From Comamonadaceae bacterium G21597-S1 (lineage in GTDB: Bacteria; Pseudomonadota; Gammaproteobacteria; Burkholderiales; Burkholderiaceae_C): 64,000 nt of DNA. Position 1 is the stretch's first letter; each line of letters begins with the position of its first letter. The position numbers were made by a program, and so were the translations under genes. The notes under the pieces are model-generated. The model was given only the letters and a program-made list of their open reading frames with translations, was not told where the DNA came from and ran no database searches. The stretch is taken from NCBI GenBank assembly GCA_027214345.1, contig JAPWHR010000014.1:107035-171034 (forward strand). The letters are read 5' to 3'. Below, piece by piece: positions 34,855 to 44,587 of the stretch.

Positions 34855-35982
34855 TCAGGCCTTGATCTCGCGCGCCGTGATCTGGTAGCGGAAATCGTCC
34901 GGCGCGTAGTGGTTCAGCCGGCCGGCGGCGTTCTCGGCCATCGGGTACATCAGGAATCCGATCTTCGGCCCGGTGGAGCCGGGCAACACCACGTCGTGCG
35001 CCACGTTGTAGGCCATCCAGTTGCCTTCCCAGCCGCCGAACAGCGCCTTCGCGACCGGTGCCACGACCGGATGGGCCGGTGACTTGATCCACTCGGCGGT
35101 TTCCTGGCGCATGACCTTGGTCACGTCGGCCGGATCCATGGCCACCCAGCCGTAGCCACTCAGCCAGACCTCGGCACGGCAGTGCTGGGCCCCCTTGAGG
35201 CTGGCGGGGTTGCCGCCCAGCTCCTTGTAGCCGAAGGCCGATGGCACCAGCCGCAATCCGTAGACGTCACGCGCGGGAACCCCCACCGCGCGGCACATGC
35301 CGACGAACAGGGCGTTGAGATCGGCACATTTGCCACCCAGGTTGCCGGTCTCCAGCATGGTCTGGATATCGCCTTCGCCACAGCCCTTGACCTTGGGTTC
35401 GCGGAAGGTGTTGGCAATGATCCAGTCGTAGATGCGCTGTGTCTTCTCGACATCGGTGCGCGCCTGGCCCACGGCCGCGCGGGCGGTCTGGCGCACGATG
35501 CCACCGGTGGGCAACAACTCGGTGGCCGCGGTCCAGTAGGCCCGGATGGCCGCATCGTCATTGGCGGTCCGGCGCGCGGACCAGTCGATGGAGCGGTCCT
35601 GCGTCATGATCCGGCTGGTCAGCTCGACATGGGGTTGCGCGATGGACGGCGCGAACTCCACCATCAGCATGCGGGCGCCATACCGCTCGTCGTCGGCCAT
35701 GCGGGCCACGCCATTGCTGGAATACGCACTCTCCAGTGACTGCTGCCATCCGGTGTTGACCGACGGAACCGGCAGCCATACCCGCGTGGCGCCATCGGCC
35801 TGCGCAATGTCGACGCGGGTCGTCACCTCGAAGGTGCGCCACGGGCCGGGCTGCGGCGCAAAGCGGCGCTCGCCGGTGGCGGCGTATGCCGTTCCCAGGG
35901 ACGGCAGCGCGACCGCGGCGGCGGCCGCGGCCATCTGTTGAACAAAAATGCGGCGCGCAGGCGCCGTTCGCACGGTGGTCAT
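34855..35982 (-). CDS. exported transglutaminase-like protein
   Basis: 375 aa. The N terminus has an Arg-Arg pair (ARRIFVQQM) before a long alanine-rich hydrophobic segment, so export is likely, possibly by Tat. The transglutaminase-like core has Cys in GGKCADLNALF, His in QHCRAEVWL and Asp in WVAMDPADV, the expected Cys-His-Asp order. Prokaryotic members are usually cysteine peptidases or amidases. ATG 35982 has GGAG upstream. Confidence 0.78.
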   Translation of the reverse strand: MTTVRTAPARRIFVQQMAAAAAAVALPSLGTAYAATGERRFAPQPGPWRTFEVTTRVDIAQADGATRVWLPVPSVNTGWQQSLESAYSSNGVARMADDERYGARMLMVEFAPSIAQPHVELTSRIMTQDRSIDWSARRTANDDAAIRAYWTAATELLPTGGIVRQTARAAVGQARTDVEKTQRIYDWIIANTFREPKVKGCGEGDIQTMLETGNLGGKCADLNALFVGMCRAVGVPARDVYGLRLVPSAFGYKELGGNPASLKGAQHCRAEVWLSGYGWVAMDPADVTKVMRQETAEWIKSPAHPVVAPVAKALFGGWEGNWMAYNVAHDVVLPGSTGPKIGFLMYPMAENAAGRLNHYAPDDFRYQITAREIKA

Positions 35983-36070
35983 AAAGAGAACTCCGGAATG
36001 GTGAAAAGACAGGCCGGAGGCGTACATACAGGTACCCCGCCATGGCCGGCGCCGATTATCGTTGCCGCGG

Positions 36071-36604
36071 CTACCGGGTCTTTTGCGGCGCCGTCCGCAC
36101 CAGGGGCTCGACCAGCGCCGCCGCCTGCGGACCGGTCCAGTCCAGTTCCCCCCGCACCAGCGCCTGCACGCGGCCGTCGGCCGCCACCAGCACCGTGGTC
36201 GGGAACACCTTGACCTTCCATTGCCGCGCGATCGCGCCAGCCGGATCGAGCAGCACCGGCAACTCCAGACCGGTGCGCTGCACGAAACGCTGCGCCGTCG
36301 GGGCGGATTCCCTGAAGTTCACGGCCAGCACGACCAGCTGCTCCGGCCCGTGTCGACGGGCCAGTGCCTGCAGGGACGGCATCTCCACCAGGCAGGGTGC
36401 GCACCAGCTGGCCCAGAAGTTGATCAGCACCGCCTTGCCGCGCAGCGAGGCCAGGTCCCACCGCTGTCCGTGCAGGTCGCGCGCCTGCAGCGTTGGCGCC
36501 GCCTGGCGCGTCGGCCAGGGCGTCACGTCGAATCCCTGCGCGTGTACGCGGGCGGTGACCAGCACCACCGCCATGGCCAGCACGGCGGGCCACACGGCCC
36601 GCAT
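36071..36604 (-). CDS. TlpA/ResA-like thioredoxin
   Basis: 177 aa with an N-terminal signal segment (MRAVWPAVLAMAVVLVTARV). The redox motif is WCAPC in INFWASWCAPCLVEMPSL, and the cis-Pro region is KVFPTTVLVAADG. Such proteins reduce disulfides in the periplasm, often for cytochrome c maturation. It lies just upstream of the transglutaminase gene, same strand, 88 bp apart, so it may keep the catalytic Cys of that protein reduced (inference). Confidence 0.82.
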   Translation of the reverse strand: MRAVWPAVLAMAVVLVTARVHAQGFDVTPWPTRQAAPTLQARDLHGQRWDLASLRGKAVLINFWASWCAPCLVEMPSLQALARRHGPEQLVVLAVNFRESAPTAQRFVQRTGLELPVLLDPAGAIARQWKVKVFPTTVLVAADGRVQALVRGELDWTGPQAAALVEPLVRTAPQKTR

Positions 36605-36769
36605 CGCATGTGATTGCAAGGGGTCTCCCGATACCATCCCCGGCACGGCGCCGGGCACGGCATCGATTCTGACAGCCGCCGCAGCGTGCGCAGCGGTGCG
36701 CACGGCGCTTGCACCATGCGGGCGCAGCCATGGGCCCGGCTGTGCCGCACCAGGCGCGCACACCGGGAA

Positions 36770-37777
36770 TCAGGCCGCCGAGCCGCGGATGAAGGCCAAC
36801 AGGTCCCGGTTGAGCTGGTCCTTGTGGGTCGTGGCCAGGCCATGCGAGGCACCCGGATAGACCTTCAACGTGCCGTTCGGCACCAGCTTGACGGCCAGCT
36901 GTGCCGACTTGTCGATCGGCACGATCTGGTCGTCGTCGCCGTGCACGAACAGCGTGGGGATGCTCATCTTCTTCAGGTCTTCAGTGAAGTCCGTTTCGGA
37001 GAACTGCGCGATGCAGTCGTATTCGCTCTTGAGCGAACCCTGCATGCCCATCAGCCAGAACGCGTCGCGCTGGCCCTGCGAGACCTTGGCGCCGGCGCGG
37101 TTGGCACCGTAGAACGGGCCGCTCAAGTCCTTGAAGAACTGCGAACGATCGGCCAGCACGCCGCTGCGGATGCCGTCGAACACCTCCTTGGGCAGGCCAT
37201 CGGGATACGCGGCCGAACGCATCATGATCGGCGGCACCGCGCCGACCAGCACCGCCTTGGCCACGCGCTTGTTGCCATGCCGGCCGATGTAACGCGCCAC
37301 CTCGCCGCCGCCGGTCGAGTGGCCGACCATGACGGCGTCGCGCAGATCGAGCGTGTTGAACAGCTCCGCCAGGTCGTCGGCATAGGTATCCATGTCGTTG
37401 CCGCTCCACGACTGTCCCGAGCGGCCGTGGCCACGGCGGTCGTGCGCGATCACCCGATAACCCTGCAAGCCCAGGAAGACCATCTGGTCCTCCCACGCGT
37501 CGGCGGTCAACGGCCAGCCATGCGAGAAGACGACCGGTTGGCCGCTGCCCCAGTCCTTGTAGAAGATCGAGGTTCCGTCCCGGGTGGTGATGGTGTTCAT
37601 GGTGTTTCCTTGTTGCGGTTGGGTGGATGGGATCTGCCGGCTGCCGGCCGGGCCGGCGGAAGCCGCCGCGGCTGCCACGGGCAGCCCTGCGGCAACCGCC
37701 AGCGCGGCGGTACCCATGACGACCTGCCTGCGCTGGGCGTCGATGGGGGTGGCATCGTGTCGATGGCCTGGTGTCAT
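36770..37777 (-). CDS. exported alpha/beta hydrolase, cofactor-free haloperoxidase-like
   Basis: 335 aa. The first 55 residues are an added export signal with twin Arg ([15 protein letters not shown]), so the protein should leave the cytoplasm by Tat. The following 275 residues match non-haem chloroperoxidase-type hydrolases: [22 protein letters not shown], nucleophile [13 protein letters not shown], acid [11 protein letters not shown], base [15 protein letters not shown]. The start at 37777 is supported by AGGAG; an internal ATG would give a cytoplasmic form. It is divergent from catalase. Confidence 0.8.
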   Translation of the reverse strand: MTPGHRHDATPIDAQRRQVVMGTAALAVAAGLPVAAAAASAGPAGSRQIPSTQPQQGNTMNTITTRDGTSIFYKDWGSGQPVVFSHGWPLTADAWEDQMVFLGLQGYRVIAHDRRGHGRSGQSWSGNDMDTYADDLAELFNTLDLRDAVMVGHSTGGGEVARYIGRHGNKRVAKAVLVGAVPPIMMRSAAYPDGLPKEVFDGIRSGVLADRSQFFKDLSGPFYGANRAGAKVSQGQRDAFWLMGMQGSLKSEYDCIAQFSETDFTEDLKKMSIPTLFVHGDDDQIVPIDKSAQLAVKLVPNGTLKVYPGASHGLATTHKDQLNRDLLAFIRGSAA

Positions 37778-37966
37778 GTCGCTCGCTCCTGATGCGGGGA
37801 ATGTGGTGGGCGATGGGCCCGGACACCGAATGCGTCCTGGCAAGGCCAAGCGTAGGGCGCGTGCGCCCACCGCAACAGCCCCGCCAGGTCGATGCGGCCC
37901 TACTCCCTTGGACCTACCGACCCATGGCAGGTCACGCGCCGCTTCGAGCCCCGGCCGGGCGGCGAC

Positions 37967-38000
37967 TGGCGATGCCGCCCTGCCGGCCGTGGCATCGCCA
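37967..38000. other. 10-bp stem-loop between the haloperoxidase-like gene and catalase
   Basis: TGGCGATGCC (37967-37976) and GGCATCGCCA (37991-38000) are perfect inverted arms with a 14-base loop. They lie in the 383-bp divergent gap 37778-38160, in which I otherwise see no gene and no clear OxyR site. No T-run follows, so it is unlikely to be a terminator; an operator or a 5'-leader structure of the catalase mRNA is possible. Confidence 0.4.
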
Positions 38001-38160
38001 CCATGCGCCCGTACCCCCAAAGGCCGATCCGGCGGCAACCCGACGGGCGATGGCACCGGGCCGCGGAACGGGGACAGTTGCCCGGTGCGCTGCGGCGGAT
38101 CGGCGGGAGCTGTCGATGCCCGTCGGCGCGCCCCACCCTTCGACATCACAAAGGACCCGC

Positions 38161-39606
38161 ATGAACACGCTCACCCACGCCAGCGGCGCACCCGTCGCCG
38201 ACAACCAGAACACGATGACCGCGGGAGCCCGCGGACCCGCGCTGTTGCAGGACATCTGGCTGATCGAGAAACTCGCGCATTTCGACCGGGAAGTGATCCC
38301 GGAACGCCGCATGCATGCCAAGGGCTCGGGCGCCCATGGCAGCTTCACCGTGACGCACGACATCAGCCGCTACACCCGGGCCCGGCTGTTCTCGGAGATC
38401 GGCAAGCGCACCGAACTGTTCGTGCGTTTCTCCACGGTCGCCGGGGAACGCGGCGCGGCCGATGCCGAACGCGACATCCGCGGCTTCGCCGTGAAGTTCT
38501 ACACCGAGGAGGGCAACTGGGACCTGGTGGGCAACAACACGCCGGTGTTCTTCATGCGCGACCCGCTGCGTTTCCCGGACCTGAACCACGCGGTCAAGCG
38601 CGACCCGCGCACCAACCTGCGCAGCGCCCACGGCAACTGGGACTTCTGGACCCTGCTGCCCGAGGCCTTGCACCAGGTCACGATCGTGATGAGCGACCGC
38701 GGCCTGCCCGACGGCTACCGCCACATGCACGGCTTCGGCAGCCATACCTTCAGCTTCATCAACGCCGCGAACGAACGGCACTGGGTCAAGTTCCACTGGC
38801 GCTGCGCACAAGGCATTCGCAACCTCACCGACGCCCAGGCCGAGGCGGTGGTGGCCAAGGACCGCGAAAGCGCCCAGCGCGACCTGTTCGACGCCATCGA
38901 GCGCGGAGATCATCCGCGCTGGACCCTGCTGGTGCAGGTCATGACCGAGCAACAGGCCGCCGACGCACCGTTCAACCCGTTCGACCTGACCAAGGTCTGG
39001 CCCCACGGCGACTACCCGCTGATCGAAGTCGGCCAGATGACGCTGGACCGCAACCCGGAGAACTATTTCGCGGAAGTCGAGCAGGCGGCGTTCTCGCCGG
39101 CCAACGTGGTGCCGGGCATCGGCTTCTCGCCCGACCGGATGCTGCAGGCACGGCTGTTCTCGTACGGCGACACTCAGCGCTACCGCCTCGGTGTGAACTT
39201 CAACCAGATCCCGGTGAACGCGCCGAAATGCCCGTTCCACAGTTACCATCGCGACGGCGCGATGCGGGTGGACGACAACAACGGCCGCACCATCGGCTAC
39301 GAACCCAACAGCGCCGCGCAGTGGCAGGACCAGCCGGCCCTCAACGAACCGCCGCTGGCGCTGCAGGGTGCGGCCGCCCACTGGGACCACAAGGCCGACA
39401 CCGACTACTACTCGCAGCCCGGCGCCTTGTTCCGCCTGATGACCCCCGCCCAGCAGCAGACCTTGTTCGACAACACCGCTCGCGCACTCGGTGATGCGGG
39501 GGATGCCGTGAAGCAGCGCCACGTGGCGAACTGCAGCCTGGCCGATCCGGCGTATGGCGCGGGCGTGGCTGCGGCGCTTGCGCGGCTACGGGCCGACAGG
39601 GCCTGA
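38161..39606 (+). CDS. katA: monofunctional haem catalase
   Basis: 481 aa, the size of small-subunit (clade 3) catalases. Distal His52 is in [12 protein letters not shown], with Asn in [13 protein letters not shown]. Proximal haem ligand Tyr335 lies in [15 protein letters not shown]. It degrades hydrogen peroxide in the cytoplasm; no signal peptide is seen. The start at 38161 has AAAGGA upstream. It is divergent from a Tat-exported haloperoxidase-like hydrolase, hinting at a joint oxidative-stress response. Confidence 0.92.
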   Translation: MNTLTHASGAPVADNQNTMTAGARGPALLQDIWLIEKLAHFDREVIPERRMHAKGSGAHGSFTVTHDISRYTRARLFSEIGKRTELFVRFSTVAGERGAADAERDIRGFAVKFYTEEGNWDLVGNNTPVFFMRDPLRFPDLNHAVKRDPRTNLRSAHGNWDFWTLLPEALHQVTIVMSDRGLPDGYRHMHGFGSHTFSFINAANERHWVKFHWRCAQGIRNLTDAQAEAVVAKDRESAQRDLFDAIERGDHPRWTLLVQVMTEQQAADAPFNPFDLTKVWPHGDYPLIEVGQMTLDRNPENYFAEVEQAAFSPANVVPGIGFSPDRMLQARLFSYGDTQRYRLGVNFNQIPVNAPKCPFHSYHRDGAMRVDDNNGRTIGYEPNSAAQWQDQPALNEPPLALQGAAAHWDHKADTDYYSQPGALFRLMTPAQQQTLFDNTARALGDAGDAVKQRHVANCSLADPAYGAGVAAALARLRADRA

Positions 39607-39614
39607 GCCCGGCA

Positions 39615-40334
39615 TCAGGCCGCAATGCCGAGCGGCCAGGCCCTCGCCCGTGCATCGTTCAGGTCCGCATGCGCTTCGCAATCCCGGCCTTGCGCCATGG
39701 GCGTGCCCGCCAGCAGGCCCCGGCGGGTCGCCAGCACGACCGCATGGGTTCGCGTGGTGGCACCCAGCTTGTCCAGCAGGCTCTTGACATGGGTCTTGAC
39801 CGTTCCCAGCGCAATGCCCAGGTCGCGCGCGATCGCCTTGTTGCACAGGCCCTCGGCCAGCAGCGCGAGCACTTCGCGTTCGCGCTGCGTCAGCGCGGCA
39901 TGCAACATGCCGTCGGCCATGCACTGGGCCACCGAACGCCCCAGGAATCCGAACCCCCCGGCGACCCGCGCGACACCCAGCATCAGTTCGTCGACCGGGC
40001 AGCCCTGCAGCAGGTAACCCCGTACACCCAGCCGCATCGCATGGCGCACCTCCCATTCACGGCCGATGGGGGCGAACACGAGCGCCGGCGCCACGGCCCG
40101 ATCGGCACGCGTTCCCGCTGCCGTCACCCAGGCGATCGCATTGCCGTGGTCCGCCACGAGAACATCCACCGCGGACGTCGCCGGGCCTGCCGTGCACGCG
40201 TGCCGGTCCGTGGGATGCGGGTGCTCGACTCGAACGACAAAGGCCGGTGCGGCGCTCAGCACCGCGGACAGTCCGGCTGCGACCAGCGCATCTTCATGCC
40301 GGATCAATACATGGACGGGGAGTGGGGTGTTCAT
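39615..40334 (-). CDS. LuxR/NarL-type response regulator with atypical receiver
   Basis: 239 aa. The C terminus is a LuxR HTH (LTQREREVLALLAEGLCNKAIARDLGIALGTVKTHVKSLLDKLG). The N-terminal receiver is weak: a candidate phospho-acceptor Asp62 (DVLVADHG) and an acidic pair near residue 14 are present, but the usual switch Lys is Gln (RGYLLQGC). No histidine kinase is next to it. It lies downstream of the large LuxR ATPase gene on the same strand, separated by 227 bp with CCTAGG palindromes, so it likely has its own promoter. Confidence 0.75.
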   Translation of the reverse strand: MNTPLPVHVLIRHEDALVAAGLSAVLSAAPAFVVRVEHPHPTDRHACTAGPATSAVDVLVADHGNAIAWVTAAGTRADRAVAPALVFAPIGREWEVRHAMRLGVRGYLLQGCPVDELMLGVARVAGGFGFLGRSVAQCMADGMLHAALTQREREVLALLAEGLCNKAIARDLGIALGTVKTHVKSLLDKLGATTRTHAVVLATRRGLLAGTPMAQGRDCEAHADLNDARARAWPLGIAA

Positions 40335-40492
40335 CGCGAATCTCCAGGCGGACGTCGGGTCGGGCAGCCGCGACTGGCGTGTGGCCGGGATCGGGCGCGC
40401 GACGAGGCGACATTGTGCGGTGCGGCAAGGGCACGCGCATCGGCAACGAACACCTAGGCCCGCGCGATCCTTGATCGTCCGTCGGGCGCCAC

Positions 40493-40502
40493 TACCTAGG
40501 TA
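40493..40502. promoter_or_regulatory. TACCTAGGTA palindrome, candidate LuxR-type site
   Basis: A 10-bp perfect palindrome with CTACC/GGTA half-sites. A related ACCTAGG lies at 40452-40458. Both are upstream of the response regulator gene. The half-sites resemble the TACCC/GGGTA repeat at 43437, in the promoter region of the large LuxR ATPase and the hydrolase operon, so one of these regulators may bind all of them. Confidence 0.45.
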
Positions 40503-40561
40503 ATGCCCGGCGCCCGGAGCGCATGGCGACCGCGCCTGCGCAGTCCGGGCCCGGTCCGCGA

Positions 40562-43297
40562 CTATGCGTGTTCGCCGACGGCGTCCTGCAAGGGCAGCGC
40601 CCGCAACTGCCGGCGCGAGGTGATCCCCAGCTTGGCATAGGTATTGCGCAAATGCGCCTCGACGGTGCGCGGACTGATGAACAATCCGGATGCGATTTCC
40701 TTTGCGGTTTCGCCGGACGCCGCCATCCGGGCGATCTGCAGTTCCTGAGGCGTGAGCGCATCGATGGCGCCCTGACCCCGCCGCTGCGCGCTTTCCCCCA
40801 CCGCCTGCAATTCGTCCGCCGCACGCCGGGCGAACCCGTCGGCGCCCATCGCCGACAAGGCATCGTGGGCCATGCGCAGCTGTTCGCGCGCCTCGCCCCG
40901 GCGCTGCTGGCGGCACAGCCATTGCCCGTACAGCAGCCGGGTCCGGGCGAGGTCGACCCGGCCCTGGCTGCGTTCGAGATGGGCAATGGCCTGGAGGAAG
41001 CAGGCCTGTGCCTGACCGGTGTCGGCCAGCAGCGCCTCGCAGCACGCCTGCACCCCCAGGGCCCACGGCGTGCGGGCGGCCTGGGTTCGCTCGCGCAGCT
41101 CGGCAAGCGCCTGCTGCGCCACCGCATGCTCGCCCACACGCACCGCCGCCTCGATCAACTCGCGCAGCACCAGCCCCAGGATGCCGAACGCCACCTGGCT
41201 TCGGGCCCGTTGTGCCGCGGCCAAGGCCTGCGCCGGCTCGCCGATGCCGTTGTACAACAAGGCCGCCGCAAACTCGGTGGCGACCACCAGCAGGCCTTCG
41301 CCCCGCGCCACGGCATCCTCGGAACACGCGAGGATCAGCTGCTGCGCCAGCGCCACCTGCCCACGCGCCGCGGCAAGCCGAAGGGCCACGTAGGAGAACC
41401 GGATCGTGCCGGTGCCGTCCGCAATCGCATCACTCTCGGCGATGGCGACTTCCGCACTCCGGAGCTGCCCCCGGCCGATCAGGACGCTAGCCAGCGTGCC
41501 CAGCGCCGTCGTCAGCTCGGCCAGCGCGCCGCAGCCCCGTGATCGCCGGACCAGGCAGTTGCAGATACCCTCGCTGGCATCGAGATCCCAGAGTTCGAGT
41601 GCAACCTGCGAGGCGATCCGGGAACGGTTGGTCCAGACCTCGCTGGCCGGATCGGCCAGGGCCTTGCGCAAATGCAGCACACCTGGCTCACGCTGGCCCA
41701 GCAGCACCTGCGCCATGCCATTGAGCAACAGGTCCACGGTCCTGGGCTTTCCCGGCCCCTGCGGCGCCGCGAGCGCCTGGTGTGCCGCCTCGACGATGCC
41801 GGCACCGCAAGGGCGTGCCGATAGTTCCGCAAACAAGGCGTCGAGATGGGTCTCGCGCGCCAGGCACAGGTCCAGCGGTTCGAGCGCAATCGCGGCCCGC
41901 AGCAGCAGGCCCGGTGCATCGGATCCGCGCCGCAGCGCCGACACGATGCGCCCGCGCAGCAATTGCGTACGGGCCTGCTGCAGTGCATCCATGGCATCGG
42001 CGTCGACCGCGTCGAGCAGCGACAAGGCATCCGCCAGAGCGCCCGACTGGTACTGCGCCTGCGCCGCACCGACCATGCGATCGACGCGCAGCGACAGGTT
42101 CGGCGTGAGATCGGCAGCCCGGCGCAGGAATGCCGCGGTGGCGGCCAGTCCGCCGCGCGCCCGGGCCCTTTCGGCCGTCTCGATCAGGGCCGTGGCCACG
42201 CGCTCGTCCAGACCGGCCAGCCCATGGGCCCGGTGCCAGGCATGCCAGTCGGGATAACGGGTGGCGTCGGTGGCCTGCGCCAGTGCCTCGTGGACCCGGC
42301 GCCGGTCCGCGGCCGATGCGGCACCGTACACGGCGGAACGTACCAGCGGATGGCGGAACCGCACCCGGTCGTCGATCTCCATCATGCCAGCGTCTTCGGC
42401 GGGCCCCAGCGCCGTGCTGCCGATGCCCAGACGGGCCGCCGCCCGCCACAACAGCAGCGGGTCGCCCTGCGGCTCGGCCGCCGCGATCAGCAGCAACTGC
42501 CGGGTCTCGGTCGGCAATGCGGCGAACCGCTGGCTGTAAAGGCCTTCGACGGGTGGCCGCCTTTTCTGCGACACGCCGAAGCCACCCGCCATCTCCATCG
42601 CGCCGGCCCCGGTCCCCAGTTCGAGCAAGGCCAGCGGATTGCCGCGCGCCTCGGCAAGGATGCGGTCGCGCACCCGCTCGTCGAGCGGCATGGGCACCAC
42701 GGACACGAGCAGCTCCGTGGCGACCGCGTCTGACAGGCCGGGCAGCACCAGTTCGGGCAGGCCCGTCAGGCCCACCAGGGGGTTGTCGTCCCGCGCACCG
42801 AACAGCATCGCGATGGGTTCGCCCGCCACGCGCCGCGCTACGAAGGCCAGCACCTGGGCGGAAGCGTGATCGAGCCAATGCGCGTCGTCCACCACACATG
42901 CCGTAGGCTGCTCGTCCGCGGCGCCGGACAGCAGCGTCAATGTCGCCAGGCCGATCAACAGCGGATGTGGTGCCGGCCCGTCCTGGGTGCCGAAGGCGAT
43001 CTGCAGGGCGTCACGCTGGGGCGGCGGGAGCGCATCGGATTGCGCCAGCAGCGGCCCGCACAACTGATGCAGACCGGCAAACGGAAACCCGGACTCGAAT
43101 TCCACCGCGGTCGAGCGCAACACCCGCATGCCGTGCGCACCGAGCAGCGCCTGGTCGAGCAGGGCCGTCTTGCCGATACCGGCAGGCCCCTTGAGCACGA
43201 GAGCGGCACCGGCGCCGCTGCGCGCGCGCTCCAGCAATTCCTGAATGGCGCCAATCTCGCGATCGCGTGCGCGAAGCTGGCCAGTGGCCTTGAACAT
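40562..43297 (-). CDS. large ATP-binding LuxR-family regulator (LAL/MalT-like)
   Basis: 911 aa. An N-terminal AAA/STAND ATPase with Walker A GPAGIGKT at 37-44 and Walker B ACVVDDAHWLD near 133-143 is followed by a long helical TPR-like middle. The C-terminal LuxR HTH reads LTPQELQIARMAASGETAKEIASGLFISPRTVEAHLRNTYAKLG. LAL regulators bind an inducer and ATP, then activate nearby genes. Adjacent and divergent is a five-gene hydrolase operon, the probable target. The start ATG at 43297 (MFKATGQLRARD) begins the family sequence and has AGGAAAG upstream. Confidence 0.82.
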   Translation of the reverse strand: MFKATGQLRARDREIGAIQELLERARSGAGAALVLKGPAGIGKTALLDQALLGAHGMRVLRSTAVEFESGFPFAGLHQLCGPLLAQSDALPPPQRDALQIAFGTQDGPAPHPLLIGLATLTLLSGAADEQPTACVVDDAHWLDHASAQVLAFVARRVAGEPIAMLFGARDDNPLVGLTGLPELVLPGLSDAVATELLVSVVPMPLDERVRDRILAEARGNPLALLELGTGAGAMEMAGGFGVSQKRRPPVEGLYSQRFAALPTETRQLLLIAAAEPQGDPLLLWRAAARLGIGSTALGPAEDAGMMEIDDRVRFRHPLVRSAVYGAASAADRRRVHEALAQATDATRYPDWHAWHRAHGLAGLDERVATALIETAERARARGGLAATAAFLRRAADLTPNLSLRVDRMVGAAQAQYQSGALADALSLLDAVDADAMDALQQARTQLLRGRIVSALRRGSDAPGLLLRAAIALEPLDLCLARETHLDALFAELSARPCGAGIVEAAHQALAAPQGPGKPRTVDLLLNGMAQVLLGQREPGVLHLRKALADPASEVWTNRSRIASQVALELWDLDASEGICNCLVRRSRGCGALAELTTALGTLASVLIGRGQLRSAEVAIAESDAIADGTGTIRFSYVALRLAAARGQVALAQQLILACSEDAVARGEGLLVVATEFAAALLYNGIGEPAQALAAAQRARSQVAFGILGLVLRELIEAAVRVGEHAVAQQALAELRERTQAARTPWALGVQACCEALLADTGQAQACFLQAIAHLERSQGRVDLARTRLLYGQWLCRQQRRGEAREQLRMAHDALSAMGADGFARRAADELQAVGESAQRRGQGAIDALTPQELQIARMAASGETAKEIASGLFISPRTVEAHLRNTYAKLGITSRRQLRALPLQDAVGEHA

Positions 43298-43436
43298 GTC
43301 CGCTTTCCTGGAGTTGTGACTGCGGCTGTCGCGGGAGTCCAGCCTTCCGATTGACGCACTGCATTCTGCCATCGCACGCCGGCGGGCGCGTGACGGACCC
43401 GTGACCCGGGCATGGCCCCGCCGCTTCGGTACGCGC

Positions 43437-43450
43437 TACCCCTTTGGGTA
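43437..43450. promoter_or_regulatory. TACCC-N4-GGGTA inverted repeat, candidate regulator site
   Basis: Perfect 5-bp arms with a CTTT spacer, within the 298-bp divergent gap between the LAL regulator and the hydrolase operon. The half-site (C)TACC/GGTA also appears at 40493. The gap holds no other gene. It is a candidate LuxR-type operator for the operon at 43596. Confidence 0.45.
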
Positions 43451-43595
43451 CAGCCTGCACTCTCCACACAGCGGCATGTGTCAGCAGGCCTTGCCGCCCA
43501 GAATGCACAAGCGGATTCAAACGCGGACACGCCTCTTTGTCCCGCCCGGCGCGCACGCGCCGGCAACCTGTCAGGCCCATTACCGGAGTATCGCC

Positions 43596-44249
43596 ATGCC
43601 CATCCTCGCCAAATCCACACCCGGAGCCAAGCTGCTCACCCCCCGCGACCACACGCTGATCATGATCGACTTCCAGTCGCAGATGGCCTTCGCCACGCAT
43701 TCGATCGATGGCGCCAGCCTGCGCAACAACGCGGGCCTGGTGGCCAGCGCAGCGGCCGGCTTCGACGCATCGACCATACTGACCACCGTGGCCGAGAAGA
43801 GCTTTTCGGGTCCGATGTTCGAGGAGGTGACCGCGCCCTTCCCCGGCCTGAAGCTGCTCGATCGCACCTCGATGAACACATGGGAAGATGCCGCCGTCAT
43901 CCGGCGCGTCAACGAAATCGGCAAGGACCGCATCGTGCTGGCCGGCCTGTGGACCAGCGTGTGTATCGTCGGACCGGCCCTGTCGGCACTGGACCAGGGC
44001 TTCCAGGTCTACGTCATCGCCGATGCCTGCGGCGATGTGTCGCTGGAGGCGCACGACCGCGCGATGGACCGCATGGTGCAGGCCGGTGCGCAACCGATGA
44101 CCGCGGTGCAATACCTGCTCGAGATGCAGCGCGACTGGGCGCGCACCGAGACCTACGAGATGACCACCGGCGTTGCGCGCAGGTTCGCTGGCGCGTACGG
44201 CCTGGGCATCACCTACGCCAAGACCATGTTCGGCGCGCACGAAGGCTGA
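43596..44249 (+). CDS. isochorismatase-family hydrolase (YcaC-like)
   Basis: 217-aa cysteine hydrolase. The triad is visible as Asp25 (LIMIDFQSQ), a Lys in VAEKSF or nearby, and nucleophile Cys123 (LWTSVCIVGP). YcaC-type proteins hydrolyse amide or related bonds; the substrate is unknown. CCGGAG precedes the ATG. First gene of an operon continuing with a XapX protein and an amidohydrolase, so it may act on a product of the latter. Confidence 0.83.
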   Translation: MPILAKSTPGAKLLTPRDHTLIMIDFQSQMAFATHSIDGASLRNNAGLVASAAAGFDASTILTTVAEKSFSGPMFEEVTAPFPGLKLLDRTSMNTWEDAAVIRRVNEIGKDRIVLAGLWTSVCIVGPALSALDQGFQVYVIADACGDVSLEAHDRAMDRMVQAGAQPMTAVQYLLEMQRDWARTETYEMTTGVARRFAGAYGLGITYAKTMFGAHEG

Positions 44250-44263
44250 GCCGGAACCGCGCG

Positions 44264-44587
44264 ATGAAGCCCTACCTGCTCTCGCTGGCGGTCGGACTGC
44301 TGGTCGGCGTCGTCTACAGCCTGTTCGGCGTTCGTTCGCCCGCACCGCCGGTGATCGCGCTGGTGGGTTTGCTCGGCATCCTGGCTGGCGAACAACTCCC
44401 GCCGCTGGTGCAGCACCTGTTCAAGGCCGAGTCACGGGCCTCGACCTGGCTGCAGCACCAGGTCCGGCCCCACATGTTCGGCGAGCTGCCGCGTTGCGCC
44501 CCGGATGCCGGCCTGGCGCAAGCGGGCGCATCCACCCACGCCACCGCCACCGCCACGGCCACCACGGAGGACCCACGCCATGGCTGA
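44264..44587 (+). CDS. XapX-domain membrane protein
   Basis: 107 aa. Residues 1-50 are the two-helix XapX domain (KPYLLSLAVGLLVGVVYSLF, VIALVGLLGILAGEQL). The rest is a soluble tail with a Thr/Ala-rich end (ATATATTEDP). Function of the family is unknown. It follows the hydrolase by 14 bp and overlaps the amidohydrolase start by 8 bp, so the three are one unit. Confidence 0.8.
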   Translation: MKPYLLSLAVGLLVGVVYSLFGVRSPAPPVIALVGLLGILAGEQLPPLVQHLFKAESRASTWLQHQVRPHMFGELPRCAPDAGLAQAGASTHATATATATTEDPRHG

